DNA from: JAFALK01 sp042701975
GTDB lineage: Bacteria; Pseudomonadota; Gammaproteobacteria; Burkholderiales; Burkholderiaceae_C
Direction of reading: 5' to 3'
Length of the DNA: 64,000 bases
Assembly: GCA_042701975.1 (NCBI GenBank)
Contig: CP170561.1
Location: 1,488,001-1,552,000, forward strand
Positions 46,395 to 54,443 of the stretch are shown in pieces; the first letter of the stretch is position 1, and every line of letters starts with the position of its first letter. The notes below the pieces were generated by a model, which saw nothing but the letters and a program-made list of their open reading frames with translations, did no database searches and had not been told where the DNA came from. The position numbers and the translations under genes are program-made.

Positions 46395-47699
46395 TCACTG
46401 GCGCAGCTGTTCGAGCATCTGGCTGATCGTTGCATGCCAGATCGTGCGCGCTGCGCGGATCTCGATGGCTCGATCTGCCTGAGAGGCTTGAGGATGTCTG
46501 CCATAGCCGCTCACGACCTCCTCCACGAGGAGGGGGGTTTCCTTCTCCAGTGCCGCAACCAGGGCGCTGATGGTTCGATCCGCGATCTGCGGTGGAATGC
46601 CAAGAGCGACGCCGGCATGCAAGAGGTGTGTCCTGCGCACCTCTGCGAAGAGTCTAGCGCCGGGCAGCGCAATGCCCAGCGGCAAGCCCGGCCACAGGGC
46701 CCGGTCCTGCGCGAATGCCGGGGTGTGATAGGTCGCCGTGGAAATCAGGTCGTAGTGTTTCGTCGGGGCGATGCCATCGGCACCCACCTGGAAGGAGAGA
46801 TTCTTCAGATGGTTGTCGTCGTTCCCGATCAGCACACAAAACAGCAGCCACTGGAAGACATGCAGCCGTGCCTGGATTCGATTGCGGCATGCTCCGATCA
46901 CCTGCGCCAGGGTCTCCAGTGATGGATGGGCCTTGAAGGATTTGGATTTGTTGAGGAGCTGGCAGGCATCGATGATGTGCAGCCGCTGCGTTCCGCTATT
47001 CGTGACCACTCGGTCAAAGCGCTCGATGATGTACACCGGCTCGGGCACGTAGCGTCTGTACACCCGGGGCGTGGGCAGTCCAACGCGGCCGGCCAGCGTC
47101 ATCGTGAAGAACTCTGCCATCACGGAGGCGGCGCAGTCATCGCTCGTGTGGTTCGGCTTCAGGATGTGTGTCGAGGCCTCGCTTGCCACGGGCTCGAAGA
47201 GCTGATCGCCCTTGTAGATGACGGGCAGCTTGTTTTGTGCGCCGGCAAGCGACATGCGCTTGGGCGCGCCCTCGCTCAATGGGTGCCTCGACAGGTCCTG
47301 GATGCGGCGGCTCAACTCAGTATCGGGTAGTGGTTTCTGGCCCGGAGCGTTGGGAGGCGATTGGTCGGGCGGCAGGAGCGTCAGCGAGCCCGCGGATTCG
47401 GCCCCAAGGTATTGCAGAAGCGCGAAGGCGTCGTCGCCGCCACGGATGCCGGCCTGCTTGCTGAGCTGAATGCGAAGGTGTTCCTCCGGCAGCAAATTGT
47501 CGAAATACCACTGGACCGGGCGGAGCGTTCCGCCGTCAGCATGCTCAAGCGTCGAGCGTGGCAGGCCGGGCCCGAGGTCGAAGCTGTCCTCAGCACTCGC
47601 CCAGGCTGGCTCGTAGGCAAACTCCCAGAGATCATTGCCCTCACTGATCCGCCCGATGAGACGGTCGTTCAGCCAGACGTTCAGCTCGCGCTTACTCAT
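46395..47699 (-). CDS. hipA: HipA-type serine/threonine kinase toxin
   Basis: 434 residues. An N-terminal HipA-N domain (about 5-105) is followed by the kinase core: SLAGAQ (150-155, Gly-rich loop), ATP-binding K181 in HILKPN, catalytic D295 in NDDNHLKN and metal-binding D317 in HYDLIS. All are present, so it should be active. E. coli HipA phosphorylates glutamyl-tRNA synthetase and causes growth arrest and persistence; the target here is not known. It follows the antitoxin gene with an 8-bp overlap, the standard hipBA order. Confidence 0.93.
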   Translation of the reverse strand: MSKRELNVWLNDRLIGRISEGNDLWEFAYEPAWASAEDSFDLGPGLPRSTLEHADGGTLRPVQWYFDNLLPEEHLRIQLSKQAGIRGGDDAFALLQYLGAESAGSLTLLPPDQSPPNAPGQKPLPDTELSRRIQDLSRHPLSEGAPKRMSLAGAQNKLPVIYKGDQLFEPVASEASTHILKPNHTSDDCAASVMAEFFTMTLAGRVGLPTPRVYRRYVPEPVYIIERFDRVVTNSGTQRLHIIDACQLLNKSKSFKAHPSLETLAQVIGACRNRIQARLHVFQWLLFCVLIGNDDNHLKNLSFQVGADGIAPTKHYDLISTATYHTPAFAQDRALWPGLPLGIALPGARLFAEVRRTHLLHAGVALGIPPQIADRTISALVAALEKETPLLVEEVVSGYGRHPQASQADRAIEIRAARTIWHATISQMLEQLRQ

Positions 47700-48096
47700 C
47701 GGCGCGTGGCAGGCCTGAGCTGGCGCCGCGGGATGCGGAGTCTTCGGGTGCCTTGCTCAGGATCTCAACCGTGCCGTCGGGGTGGATCCTCGCGGTTCTC
47801 GCAAAGATCGGCTTCCAGCGATCCTTGCCTGTCGTGATGCCGCCGCTGGCGCGAAGCTGCGCCAGCTCCTTCTCGGCATCGCTCGTGATGCTGGCGTGCA
47901 ATTCAATGCCCAACTCCTTGAGCAGCAGAAGCACCCGCCCGAACTCGACGGTGGGCTTGCCGTGCTCGACGTCCGAGGCGAATTGCTTGCTGACGCCGGT
48001 CATCGCCGCCGCATCGTCGATCCGAATGCCCGAGGCTTTGCGGACGGATCGGATGATCTCTCCCAGATCGCCTGTCGATGTAATGGGGACTTGCAT
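47692..48096 (-). CDS. hipB: HipB-type HTH antitoxin and autorepressor
   Basis: 134 residues. A Xre/Cro helix-turn-helix domain (about 10-68, LGEIIRSVRKASGI ... DDAAAMTGVSKQFASDVEHG). A longer C-terminal region (about 70-134) is variable and may contact HipA. HipB neutralises HipA and represses the operon with it. Four TTCCTA-type operators lie upstream, the first covering its ribosome site (AAGGA, 8 nt before ATG 48096). Longer than E. coli HipB (88 aa). Confidence 0.88.
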   Translation of the reverse strand: MQVPITSTGDLGEIIRSVRKASGIRIDDAAAMTGVSKQFASDVEHGKPTVEFGRVLLLLKELGIELHASITSDAEKELAQLRASGGITTGKDRWKPIFARTARIHPDGTVEILSKAPEDSASRGASSGLPRADE

Positions 48097-48102
48097 GACG
48101 TG

Positions 48103-48120
48103 TTCCTTTGTACATAGGAA
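48103..48120. promoter_or_regulatory. hip operator O1 over the hipB ribosome-binding site
   Basis: TTCCTT-TGTACA-TAGGAA, an 18-bp dyad. Its left half, read on the minus strand, is the AAGGAA ribosome site of hipB, so binding here could also block translation or the start of transcription. Confidence 0.8.
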
Positions 48121-48151
48121 TTGTGCCCCGGATCATCGCCACACATAAAAA

Positions 48152-48169
48152 TTCCTATGAAAGTAGGAA
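48152..48169. promoter_or_regulatory. hip operator O2
   Basis: TTCCTA-TGAAAG-TAGGAA, perfect half-sites with a 6-nt spacer. Starts 49 bp from O1. Confidence 0.85.
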
Positions 48170-48202
48170 ATTAAAAACTACGAAGCGTCTGGCATGAATG
48201 AA

Positions 48203-48220
48203 ATCCTATGTACGAAGGAA
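48203..48220. promoter_or_regulatory. hip operator O3
   Basis: ATCCTA-TGTACG-AAGGAA, imperfect half-sites. Starts 51 bp from O2. Confidence 0.75.
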
Positions 48221-48253
48221 AACAAGTTGGACAGGGCGCCGATATGCGATCAA

Positions 48254-48271
48254 TTCCTACGATTGTAGGAA
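48254..48271. promoter_or_regulatory. hip operator O4
   Basis: TTCCTA-CGATTG-TAGGAA, perfect half-sites. Starts 51 bp from O3 and ends 68 bp before mgsA, so the hip complex might also affect mgsA. Confidence 0.85.
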
Positions 48272-48339
48272 ATGGTTCCGCTTGGAGCTCACGGCATCCT
48301 GATGTGACGGTGTAACGGCAAGCTCATAGGATAAGGGTC

Positions 48340-48732
48340 ATGCACAAGCCCATGACCCTTGCCCTGATCGCCCACGACCACAAAAAGGACGCCATGGTCG
48401 TGCTCGCCACCGAGTACGCGCCCTTCCTCAAGGTCTGCACCCTGATGGCCACCGGCACCACCGGTGGGCGGCTGCAGAGCGAGGTGGGCCTGGACGTGGA
48501 GCGGCTGCTCTCCGGCCCCATGGGCGGCGATCTGCAGATCGGCGCGCGCCTGGCCGAAGGCAGGGTGGACGCCGTGATCTTCCTGCGCGACCCCATGACG
48601 CCGCAGCCGCACGAACCCGATATCAACGCCCTGGTGCGCGCCTGCGACGTGCACGACGTACCCTGCGCCACCAACCTTTCATCGGCGCGGTTGCTGCTGA
48701 CGCGGTTGAGCGAAATCGCCACCAACGGCTGA
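48340..48732 (+). CDS. mgsA: Methylglyoxal synthase
   Basis: 130 residues. Converts dihydroxyacetone phosphate to methylglyoxal and phosphate, a glycolysis bypass. Conserved marks are LALIAHDHKKD, TGTTGG with phosphate-binding Thr/Gly, SGPMGGDLQIGA with the catalytic Asp, FLRDPMTPQPHEPDI and the His in VHDVPCATN. Length matches the family minus a short C-terminal tail. Divergent from hipB. Confidence 0.93.
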   Translation: MHKPMTLALIAHDHKKDAMVVLATEYAPFLKVCTLMATGTTGGRLQSEVGLDVERLLSGPMGGDLQIGARLAEGRVDAVIFLRDPMTPQPHEPDINALVRACDVHDVPCATNLSSARLLLTRLSEIATNG

Positions 48733-48799
48733 TGCATTAAAATCCCGCCCTCAGCCCCATCGAAGGCTGTTCGTAACTCGCAATTTCTACGGAGCCATC

Positions 48800-48955
48800 A
48801 TGGGCAACAAGATCGTCACCGAAGCCGACAAGAAGGCTACCCCCCGCCTCGCCGGCACCCCGTCCCGTCAGGGCGACGGCCAAAAGGGCAGCCAAGAGCG
48901 CGGCTCGCACACCCGCTCCAAGAAGAACCCGGGCAAGCGCCCGCACAGCGGCTGA
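48800..48955 (+). CDS. Small basic disordered protein, 51 aa
   Basis: ATG 48800 has a ribosome site (ACGGAG, 6 nt spacing); the stop is at 48953-48955. The product is rich in Lys, Arg, Gly and Ser with no hydrophobic segment. Codon use matches its neighbours and a hairpin follows, so it is probably a real gene. No family recognised. Confidence 0.6.
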   Translation: MGNKIVTEADKKATPRLAGTPSRQGDGQKGSQERGSHTRSKKNPGKRPHSG

Positions 48956-48976
48956 AGCCTCACGGCTCTCGCTGGT

Positions 48977-49009
48977 AACAGGCTCCACCGCACAGGTCGG
49001 AGCCTGTTT
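48977..49009 (+). terminator. Probable terminator after the 51-aa gene
   Basis: Ten-bp stem AACAGGCTCC / GGAGCCTGTT with a 12-nt loop and only a short T run, so termination may be partial. Confidence 0.55.
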
Positions 49010-49047
49010 CACTTTCTGCTCTGCTCTCCACTGCCTGATCAATCACC

Positions 49048-50709
49048 ATGATCCGCATTCAAGAACTCAAGCTTCCGCTCGACCACGCCGAGCCTGCCCT
49101 GCGTGAGGCCGTCATTGCCCGCCTGGGCGTGAAGGACGCCGATCTCAAGGCCTTCCGCGTCTTCCGCCGCGGCTACGACGCGCGCAAGAAGTCGGCCATC
49201 TTGCTGGCCTACACCATCGATTGCGAACTGGCCGACGGCGCCCTTGAGGCCACCGTGTACGCCCGCCATGAGGGCGACCGCAACATCCGGCCGACGCCGG
49301 ACACCGAATACAAGTTCGTCGCCCACGCCCCGGCAGACTGGCCCGAGCAGAAGCGCCCCATCATCGTCGGCTTCGGCCCCTGCGGCCTGATGGCGGCGCT
49401 GATCCTGGCGCAGATGGGCCTGCGCCCCATCGTGCTGGAGCGCGGCAAGCAAGTGCGTGAACGCACCAAGGACACCTGGGACCTGTGGCGCAAGAGCGTG
49501 CTCACGCCCGAGTCGAACGTGCAGTTCGGCGAAGGCGGCGCCGGCACCTTCTCCGACGGCAAGCTCTATTCGCAGATCTCGGACCCGCGCCACCTCACGC
49601 GCAAGGTGCTGACCGAGTTCGTCAAGGCCGGCGCGCCGGAGGAGATCCTCTTCGTCAGCAAGCCGCACGTGGGCACGTTCCGCCTGGTCTCAATGATCAT
49701 CAAGATGCGGGCCGACATCGAGGCGCTGGGCGGCGAGATCCGCTTCCAGAGCAAGGTCACGGACCTGCACATCGAGAACGGTGCCGTGCGTGGCGTCACG
49801 CTGGAGAACGGCCAGCAGATCGCCGCCAGCCACGTCATCATCGCCCTCGGCCACAGCGCGCGCGACACCTTCACCATGCTGCATGAACGCGGCGTGCAGA
49901 TGGAGGCCAAGCCCTTCTCGATCGGCTACCGCGTGGAGCATCCGCAAGGCATCGTCGACCGCGCCCGCTTCGGTCCCAACGCCGGCAACGAGATCCTCGG
50001 CGCCGCGGACTACAAGCTCGTGCACCACGCCAAGAACGGCCGCTCGGTCTACAGCTTCTGCATGTGCCCCGGCGGTACGGTGGTGGCGGCCACCAGCGAG
50101 CCCAATCGCGTCGTCACCAACGGCATGAGCCAGTACTCGCGCAACGAGCGCAATGCCAATGCGGGCATCGTCGTCGGCATCACGCCCGAGGACTATCGCC
50201 AGGACGGCAAGAAGGACGGCAGCCTGGTCAGCCCGCTCGACGGCATGGCCTTCCAGCGAATCTGGGAAAGCCGCGCCTACGAGCTCGGCGGCGGCGACTA
50301 CAGGGCGCCCGGCTCGCTCGTCGGTGACTTCATCAAGCGCCAGCGCTCCAAGGCGTTCGGCAGCGTGATGCCCTCGTACAAGCCCGGCGTGACGCTGATC
50401 GACCTCCAGCAAAAAGGCAACGCCAGCCTACCGAGCTACTGCCTGGAAGCGATCCGCGAGGCGCTGCCGGCCTTCGAGCGGCAGATCAAGGGCTTCTCCA
50501 TGCCCGACGCGGTGCTGACGGGCGTGGAGACGCGCACCTCCAGCCCGCTGCGCATCAACCGCGGGCGCGACTACCAAAGCCTCAATGTGCGCGGCCTCTA
50601 TCCTGCCGGTGAAGGTGCCGGTTATGCCGGCGGCATCATGAGCGCCGGCGTGGATGGCATCGAGGTGGCCGAGGCGCTGGCCAAGGACCTGATGGGTCTC
50701 GCCGATTAA
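49048..50709 (+). CDS. NAD(P)/FAD-dependent dehydrogenase (COG2509-like)
   Basis: 553 residues. An N-terminal domain (about 1-95, IRIQELKLPLDH) precedes the FAD Rossmann motif PIIVGFGPCGLMAALILAQMG near 105. FGEGGAGTFSDGKLYSQ and the C-terminal YPAGEGAGYAGGIMSAGVDG, which contacts FAD, follow. This matches the uncharacterised FAD-dependent dehydrogenases found widely in bacteria. Electron partner and substrate are unknown. Confidence 0.83.
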   Translation: MIRIQELKLPLDHAEPALREAVIARLGVKDADLKAFRVFRRGYDARKKSAILLAYTIDCELADGALEATVYARHEGDRNIRPTPDTEYKFVAHAPADWPEQKRPIIVGFGPCGLMAALILAQMGLRPIVLERGKQVRERTKDTWDLWRKSVLTPESNVQFGEGGAGTFSDGKLYSQISDPRHLTRKVLTEFVKAGAPEEILFVSKPHVGTFRLVSMIIKMRADIEALGGEIRFQSKVTDLHIENGAVRGVTLENGQQIAASHVIIALGHSARDTFTMLHERGVQMEAKPFSIGYRVEHPQGIVDRARFGPNAGNEILGAADYKLVHHAKNGRSVYSFCMCPGGTVVAATSEPNRVVTNGMSQYSRNERNANAGIVVGITPEDYRQDGKKDGSLVSPLDGMAFQRIWESRAYELGGGDYRAPGSLVGDFIKRQRSKAFGSVMPSYKPGVTLIDLQQKGNASLPSYCLEAIREALPAFERQIKGFSMPDAVLTGVETRTSSPLRINRGRDYQSLNVRGLYPAGEGAGYAGGIMSAGVDGIEVAEALAKDLMGLAD

Positions 50710-51188
50710 GGATTGTTCGGCCGGTGGTCGAAGCTCAGCACCTTCGTCACCTGCCAGCGTCCGTTGGGCTGCAGCTTCCACAGATGGGCGAAGCGCGCGA
50801 TGCCTTCGCATCGTCCCGTGCCCTCGGCCGGACAGAACCGGTGCGAGCCCATCACGAGCGCGCCATAGTTCTTCATCTCGTGCACTTCCAGGCTGCCGGC
50901 CACGAGCTCGCGGCGCACCTTGCCGCAGATGTTGGCCTTGACGGCCGCCGTCACGGCGCCGGCGCCGCTCATCAGCCCGCCCTGGTCGTGGAAGAACTCG
51001 ACGTCGTCGGCCAGCAGGGCCTGGAACTTGTCGAGCTCGCAGCGGTTGTAGGCGCCGAAAAGCTCGGCATCGAGCTGGGCCTGGGTGCGGTAGAGCGGCG
51101 CGTCGGCCGGCAATCCTGAGCTGGCATGCGCGAGCGTGCCGGCCAGCAGCGCGGCGGTGAACAGGGCGGCTTGGTGGACGAATTGCAT
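50706..51188 (-). CDS. Secreted NTF2-like (SnoaL/DUF4440-type) protein
   Basis: 160 residues. A signal peptide (about 1-22, ending LAHAS) precedes a cone-shaped alpha+beta NTF2 fold with DAELFGAYNRCELDKFQALLADDVEFFHDQGG and RFAHLWKLQPNGRWQVTKVLSFDH (both typical). Such proteins bind small molecules or act as hydrolase/isomerase folds; no specific role can be assigned. Convergent 4-bp overlap with the FAD gene. Confidence 0.75.
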   Translation of the reverse strand: MQFVHQAALFTAALLAGTLAHASSGLPADAPLYRTQAQLDAELFGAYNRCELDKFQALLADDVEFFHDQGGLMSGAGAVTAAVKANICGKVRRELVAGSLEVHEMKNYGALVMGSHRFCPAEGTGRCEGIARFAHLWKLQPNGRWQVTKVLSFDHRPNNP

Positions 51189-51306
51189 GATGGGCGAGGC
51201 GAGGGCAGTTGAAGAGCCCGCAGCATCGCTTTGCCGCCGCCGTGGAAACAGCCGCTTGCGACGGACTGCGCGCAGGCTGGTACAGGCTGCGCCGCGCGAT
51301 CGAAGC

Positions 51307-52191
51307 TCAGCGCGCCGTTGCTGCCGCTGCCGCCTTCATCTTGGCGCGATAGAACTCCTCGATCTGCGCGGCATAGCGCTTGCGCAGCTCGGGCGTCAGC
51401 CAGGATTCCGCCTCGTGGCGCAGCAGGGCGACGGCTTCGGGCGTGACCGCGATCTGGTCCACGCGTCGGATGACGGCCTTGCCCCAGGGCGTGCGTGGGC
51501 AGGCCACGCCGGCCAGCACGGGCGCGTTGGCGCCGCCGATAGATTCGCTGGTCAGCAGTAAGGCGGCTTGGCCCGGTTCCTGGCGCATCGTGGCGTCGTA
51601 GCCGATCGTGTAGTCGGCCCGGTCGCGGCTCAGCATCGTGTGGATGCGGCTGCCGTAGTCGCCGGCCGAGTAACGCACCACCAGCGGCTTGCGCGGCGCG
51701 GCGGCGATGATGCGATCCAGCGCCTCGCCGTAGCTGCGACCGTCCACCAGAGCGCCGCGCAGCGTGTTGGAAGCCAGCAGCTTGGGCAGGTCCACGTCAC
51801 CGCTGGCCGTGCGGGGCAGGACGGCGACCTTGTCGCGCCGCACGATGATCTGCTGCGGCGGGCCGATCAGGAAGTCTCGGAAATAGGCCACCCGGTCGCG
51901 CTCGGCCGTATGGACCGAGCTCAGCTGGCAGGCGTGCTCGCGATCGGCAATCATCTGCCAGGCGCGGCGCGCGTTGGCCTGCACCATGGCGTGCTGCACC
52001 TCCGGCCATTCACGCCGGATCAGCTCGACCAGCTGGCGGCTGAAGCTGATGGCCTTGTCGTTATCCAGGTTGACCGGCTCGCCGGTCAGCCAGGTGATGC
52101 TGCCGACCTGTACGGGCGCTTCGGCGGCCATCGTCCAGCCGGGCGCAAGCAGCCCAAGCGCGAGGTACAGCGGTGCCAGCCGCTTCTTCAC
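51307..52191 (-). CDS. Periplasmic substrate-binding-like protein (TIGR02285 type)
   Basis: 294 residues. A signal peptide (about 1-22, ending WTMAAE) precedes an SBP_bac_3-like two-lobe fold (VGSITWLTGEPVNLDND, GALVDGRSYGEALDRI, ADYTIGYDATMR). It resembles the TIGR02285 group. No transporter genes are adjacent, so it may be a sensor or envelope protein. GTG start at 52191 overlaps the stop of the upstream 85-aa gene (GTGA). Confidence 0.7.
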   Translation of the reverse strand: MKKRLAPLYLALGLLAPGWTMAAEAPVQVGSITWLTGEPVNLDNDKAISFSRQLVELIRREWPEVQHAMVQANARRAWQMIADREHACQLSSVHTAERDRVAYFRDFLIGPPQQIIVRRDKVAVLPRTASGDVDLPKLLASNTLRGALVDGRSYGEALDRIIAAAPRKPLVVRYSAGDYGSRIHTMLSRDRADYTIGYDATMRQEPGQAALLLTSESIGGANAPVLAGVACPRTPWGKAVIRRVDQIAVTPEAVALLRHEAESWLTPELRKRYAAQIEEFYRAKMKAAAAATAR

Positions 52192-52445
52192 GTGCCGGCT
52201 CCTGCCGTCGGTGCCACCATCATGTCGATCAGCTCGCGCACGAATTCCAGTGCTTCGTCGGGCAGGCCGAAGTGATACTCACCGCCGAGGTCGACCGCAT
52301 CGCCTTCCGGCCCGATGTGCACCACGCTCCAACCTTGGGCGCCACCGTCGATGGCCAGGATGCCGAAGGCACCCGGCGCCAGTTCGCGGGCACTGCCTGC
52401 CGTGAGAAAGATGTCCTTGCCGTGGTGCTCGTAATATCGCTTCAC
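52188..52445 (-). CDS. Small hypothetical protein, 85 aa
   Basis: GTG start at 52445, reading VKRYYEHHGKDIFLTAGSARE. The frame continues upstream but would then overlap the divergent DUF427 gene antisense, so the short form is preferred. Acidic, soluble, no motif I recognise. It overlaps the TIGR02285-type gene by 4 bp, forming a two-gene operon. Confidence 0.55.
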   Translation of the reverse strand: MKRYYEHHGKDIFLTAGSARELAPGAFGILAIDGGAQGWSVVHIGPEGDAVDLGGEYHFGLPDEALEFVRELIDMMVAPTAGAGT

Positions 52446-52499
52446 GGGGGCAATTGTCGCCCAGCTAACTTTGATGTTCCCTGACAAGGAGACCTGCAG

Positions 52500-52781
52500 A
52501 TGAAGGCCGTGTTCAATGGCGTGGTCATCGCCGAGAGCGATGACACCGTGGTCGTCGAAGGCAACCACTATTTCCCGGAATCGAGCTTGAAGCGCGAGTA
52601 CACCAGCTTCTCCAACCACCGCACCAGCTGCGCCTGGAAAGGCCAGGCGCAGTACATGAGCCTGCTGGTCAACGGCGAGCTGAACGCCGACGCCATCTGG
52701 TTCTACCCCGATCCGCTGCCGGCTGCGGCAGAGATCAAGGGCCGCGTGGCGTTCTGGAAGGGTGTGAAGGTGGTGGAGTGA
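52500..52781 (+). CDS. DUF427 domain protein
   Basis: 93 residues with the DUF427 core: VVIAESDDTVVVEGNHYFP, SFSNHRTSCAWKGQAQYMSL and AIWFYPDPLPAAAEIKGRVAF. The family is widespread and of unknown function; its Cys (SCAWKG) and aromatic residues are conserved. A good ribosome site AAGGAGA precedes ATG 52500. Confidence 0.82.
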   Translation: MKAVFNGVVIAESDDTVVVEGNHYFPESSLKREYTSFSNHRTSCAWKGQAQYMSLLVNGELNADAIWFYPDPLPAAAEIKGRVAFWKGVKVVE

Positions 52782-52808
52782 GTCACGGCGTGCAGCGTCG
52801 CGTCGTCG

Positions 52809-53969
52809 TTAGCGCGGCCACAGCACCCACATCCTCAGCGCCTGCTTCATCTTGCCCGCCTGCTCCTCGGCCTGTTCGCCCCAGCCCCAGAAGTAGTCGA
52901 GCCGCACTGCGCCGGTGATGGCGCCGCCCACGTCCTGGGCCATGGCGAGCCGGCGCAGTGGGGTGCTCGCGCGCGGCCAGCTGCTGTCGAGCCAGACGGG
53001 CGTGCCCAGCGGGATGGCGGTCTTGTCGACGGCGACCGATCGCGCAGGCGTCAGCGGCACGCCCTGGGAGCCGCGCGGGCCCAGGTCGGCGTCGGGCAGT
53101 GGCTCTTCGCGGAAGAAGACGTAGCGCGGGTTGGACCACAGCACCTCGCTCAGCCGGCTGGGGTTTTGCCGTGCCCAGTCGCGGATGGCGGGCCAGGAGG
53201 CGTCGCGCAGCTCGCCGCGCTCTTGCAGCAGCTTGCCGATCGAGACGTAGGGCTGGTCGTTTTGGCCGCCGAAGGCGAGGCGCCGCAGCTGCACACGGCC
53301 GTCGGGCTCGGTGACGAGCATGCGGCCGGAGCCCTGGATCTGCATCGCCAGCAGCTCGATGGCGTCGGCAACAAAGGCGATCGGCTTTTGCGTGCCGGCT
53401 TGGCCGGACTCGATTTCGCGGCGGCTGAAGTACGGGCGGCGCGAGGCGAGGTCGGGCGGCGCGGCCAGCACGGGAATGCGCGATTCGCCGCGCGGCCGGC
53501 GCGTGGCATCGATCTGCGGCTCGAAATAGCCGGTGGCCAGGCCTTCGCTCTCGCCACGCAAGGTTTCCACGCGCCAGGGGCGCAGGCGCTGCATCAGCCA
53601 GAGTCGCGCTTCGAGTTCATCGCCAGGTGATGCGAGGGCCGCTTCGGCGCACAGGCGCGACCAACCCGGGGCAGGGCGCGAGCAGGAGCGCAGCAGGGCG
53701 GGCCAGAACTCCAGCAGCCGGTCCTCGCCCCAGCCGGGCAGGTCGCTCCACGAGACCTCGACCCAGCGCGCTGTGCCCTGAATCCTGACGTTAGGCGGCG
53801 TGCCCTGCGGCTGCGCGGGAGCCGCGGGCGTCACGCCGGGCTTCGGCGGCTCCTCTAGCGGCATGCGCGTGGCGCAGCCTCCTAGAATCGCCGCGCAAAG
53901 CCAAAGGAGACGTGCCGTGTGGGTGATCGTGCTGGAAGCGCTGGGCGCGCTCGCGCTCTTGGGGTTCAT
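52809..53969 (-). CDS. mltA: Membrane-bound lytic murein transglycosylase A
   Basis: 386 residues from ATG 53969. Signal peptide with lipobox LGGC near residue 32, so it is a lipoprotein. The MltA domain (about 90-290, EGLATGYFEPQID, IQGSGRMLVTEPDG) and C-terminal 3D domain (about 300-375) follow. MAQDVGGAITGAVRLDYFWGW contains the catalytic Asp. It cleaves the glycan strands of peptidoglycan. Starts at 53984 or 53999 are possible. The N-terminal coding region overlaps a short + strand ORF antisense. Confidence 0.88.
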   Translation of the reverse strand: MNPKSASAPSASSTITHTARLLWLCAAILGGCATRMPLEEPPKPGVTPAAPAQPQGTPPNVRIQGTARWVEVSWSDLPGWGEDRLLEFWPALLRSCSRPAPGWSRLCAEAALASPGDELEARLWLMQRLRPWRVETLRGESEGLATGYFEPQIDATRRPRGESRIPVLAAPPDLASRRPYFSRREIESGQAGTQKPIAFVADAIELLAMQIQGSGRMLVTEPDGRVQLRRLAFGGQNDQPYVSIGKLLQERGELRDASWPAIRDWARQNPSRLSEVLWSNPRYVFFREEPLPDADLGPRGSQGVPLTPARSVAVDKTAIPLGTPVWLDSSWPRASTPLRRLAMAQDVGGAITGAVRLDYFWGWGEQAEEQAGKMKQALRMWVLWPR

Positions 53970-54030
53970 CGTCTGGTGGACCATGTTCTCGGGCCGCACG
54001 CGCGGCGAGAGGCGCGATGATGGTCAGTGA
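53917..54030 (+). CDS. Putative 37-aa single-helix membrane protein
   Basis: GTG 53917 lies 6 nt after a strong ribosome site AAAGGAGA. The product VWVIVLEALGALALLGFIVW... has one membrane helix (about 3-23) and a basic tail. It overlaps the mltA 5' end on the other strand by about 53 bp, so either this ORF or the mltA start may be misjudged. Function unknown. Confidence 0.4.
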   Translation: MWVIVLEALGALALLGFIVWWTMFSGRTRGERRDDGQ

Positions 54031-54042
54031 GCCATCAAACGC

Positions 54043-54420
54043 TCAATGCAGGGCGCTCGTGTCGCTGAGCGCGAACTCTTCCACTTCCACGTAGAAAATC
54101 TCGGCTGTGTCGGTGGCGCACAGCAGCTTGCCGCGCATGCTGCCTTGCGGCGTCTCGATCTGCGCCCAGGAGCTGTACTGGAACTGCTGGCCCGGCGCCA
54201 GCAGCGGCTGGTGGCCGACGACGGCCAGGCCGTCCACCGACTGCATGCGGCCGCGGGCGTCGAAGATGCGCCAGTGCCGGCCGAGCACCTGGGCGGTGAC
54301 CTTGCCCGTGTTGACGATGGTGACCGTGTAGCGATAGGCCCAGACGCCGCGCTCGGGCCGAGTTTCCTCGGGCAGCGGCTGCACGGCGACCTGGATGGTG
54401 AGTTCGGGCTTTGCGCTCAT
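54043..54420 (-). CDS. apaG: ApaG protein (DUF525)
   Basis: 125 residues, a fibronectin-III-like fold. Marks are YTVTIVNTGKVTAQVLGRHWRIFD, GHQPLLAPGQQFQYSSW and the GxxG-type GSMRGKLLC. ApaG is linked to Co2+/Mg2+ resistance and Ap4A metabolism in enterobacteria; the exact role is unclear. It lies downstream of rpe/tag, divergent from tag by 23 bp. Confidence 0.9.
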   Translation of the reverse strand: MSAKPELTIQVAVQPLPEETRPERGVWAYRYTVTIVNTGKVTAQVLGRHWRIFDARGRMQSVDGLAVVGHQPLLAPGQQFQYSSWAQIETPQGSMRGKLLCATDTAEIFYVEVEEFALSDTSALH

Positions 54421-54443
54421 CCTCGCGATTATGCTGCCGCCTC

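Noticed and set aside
52188..52619. Longer version of the 85-aa gene starting at 52619
   Set aside because: It would run antisense through the DUF427 start and its ribosome site; the extra N-terminus has no recognisable feature.
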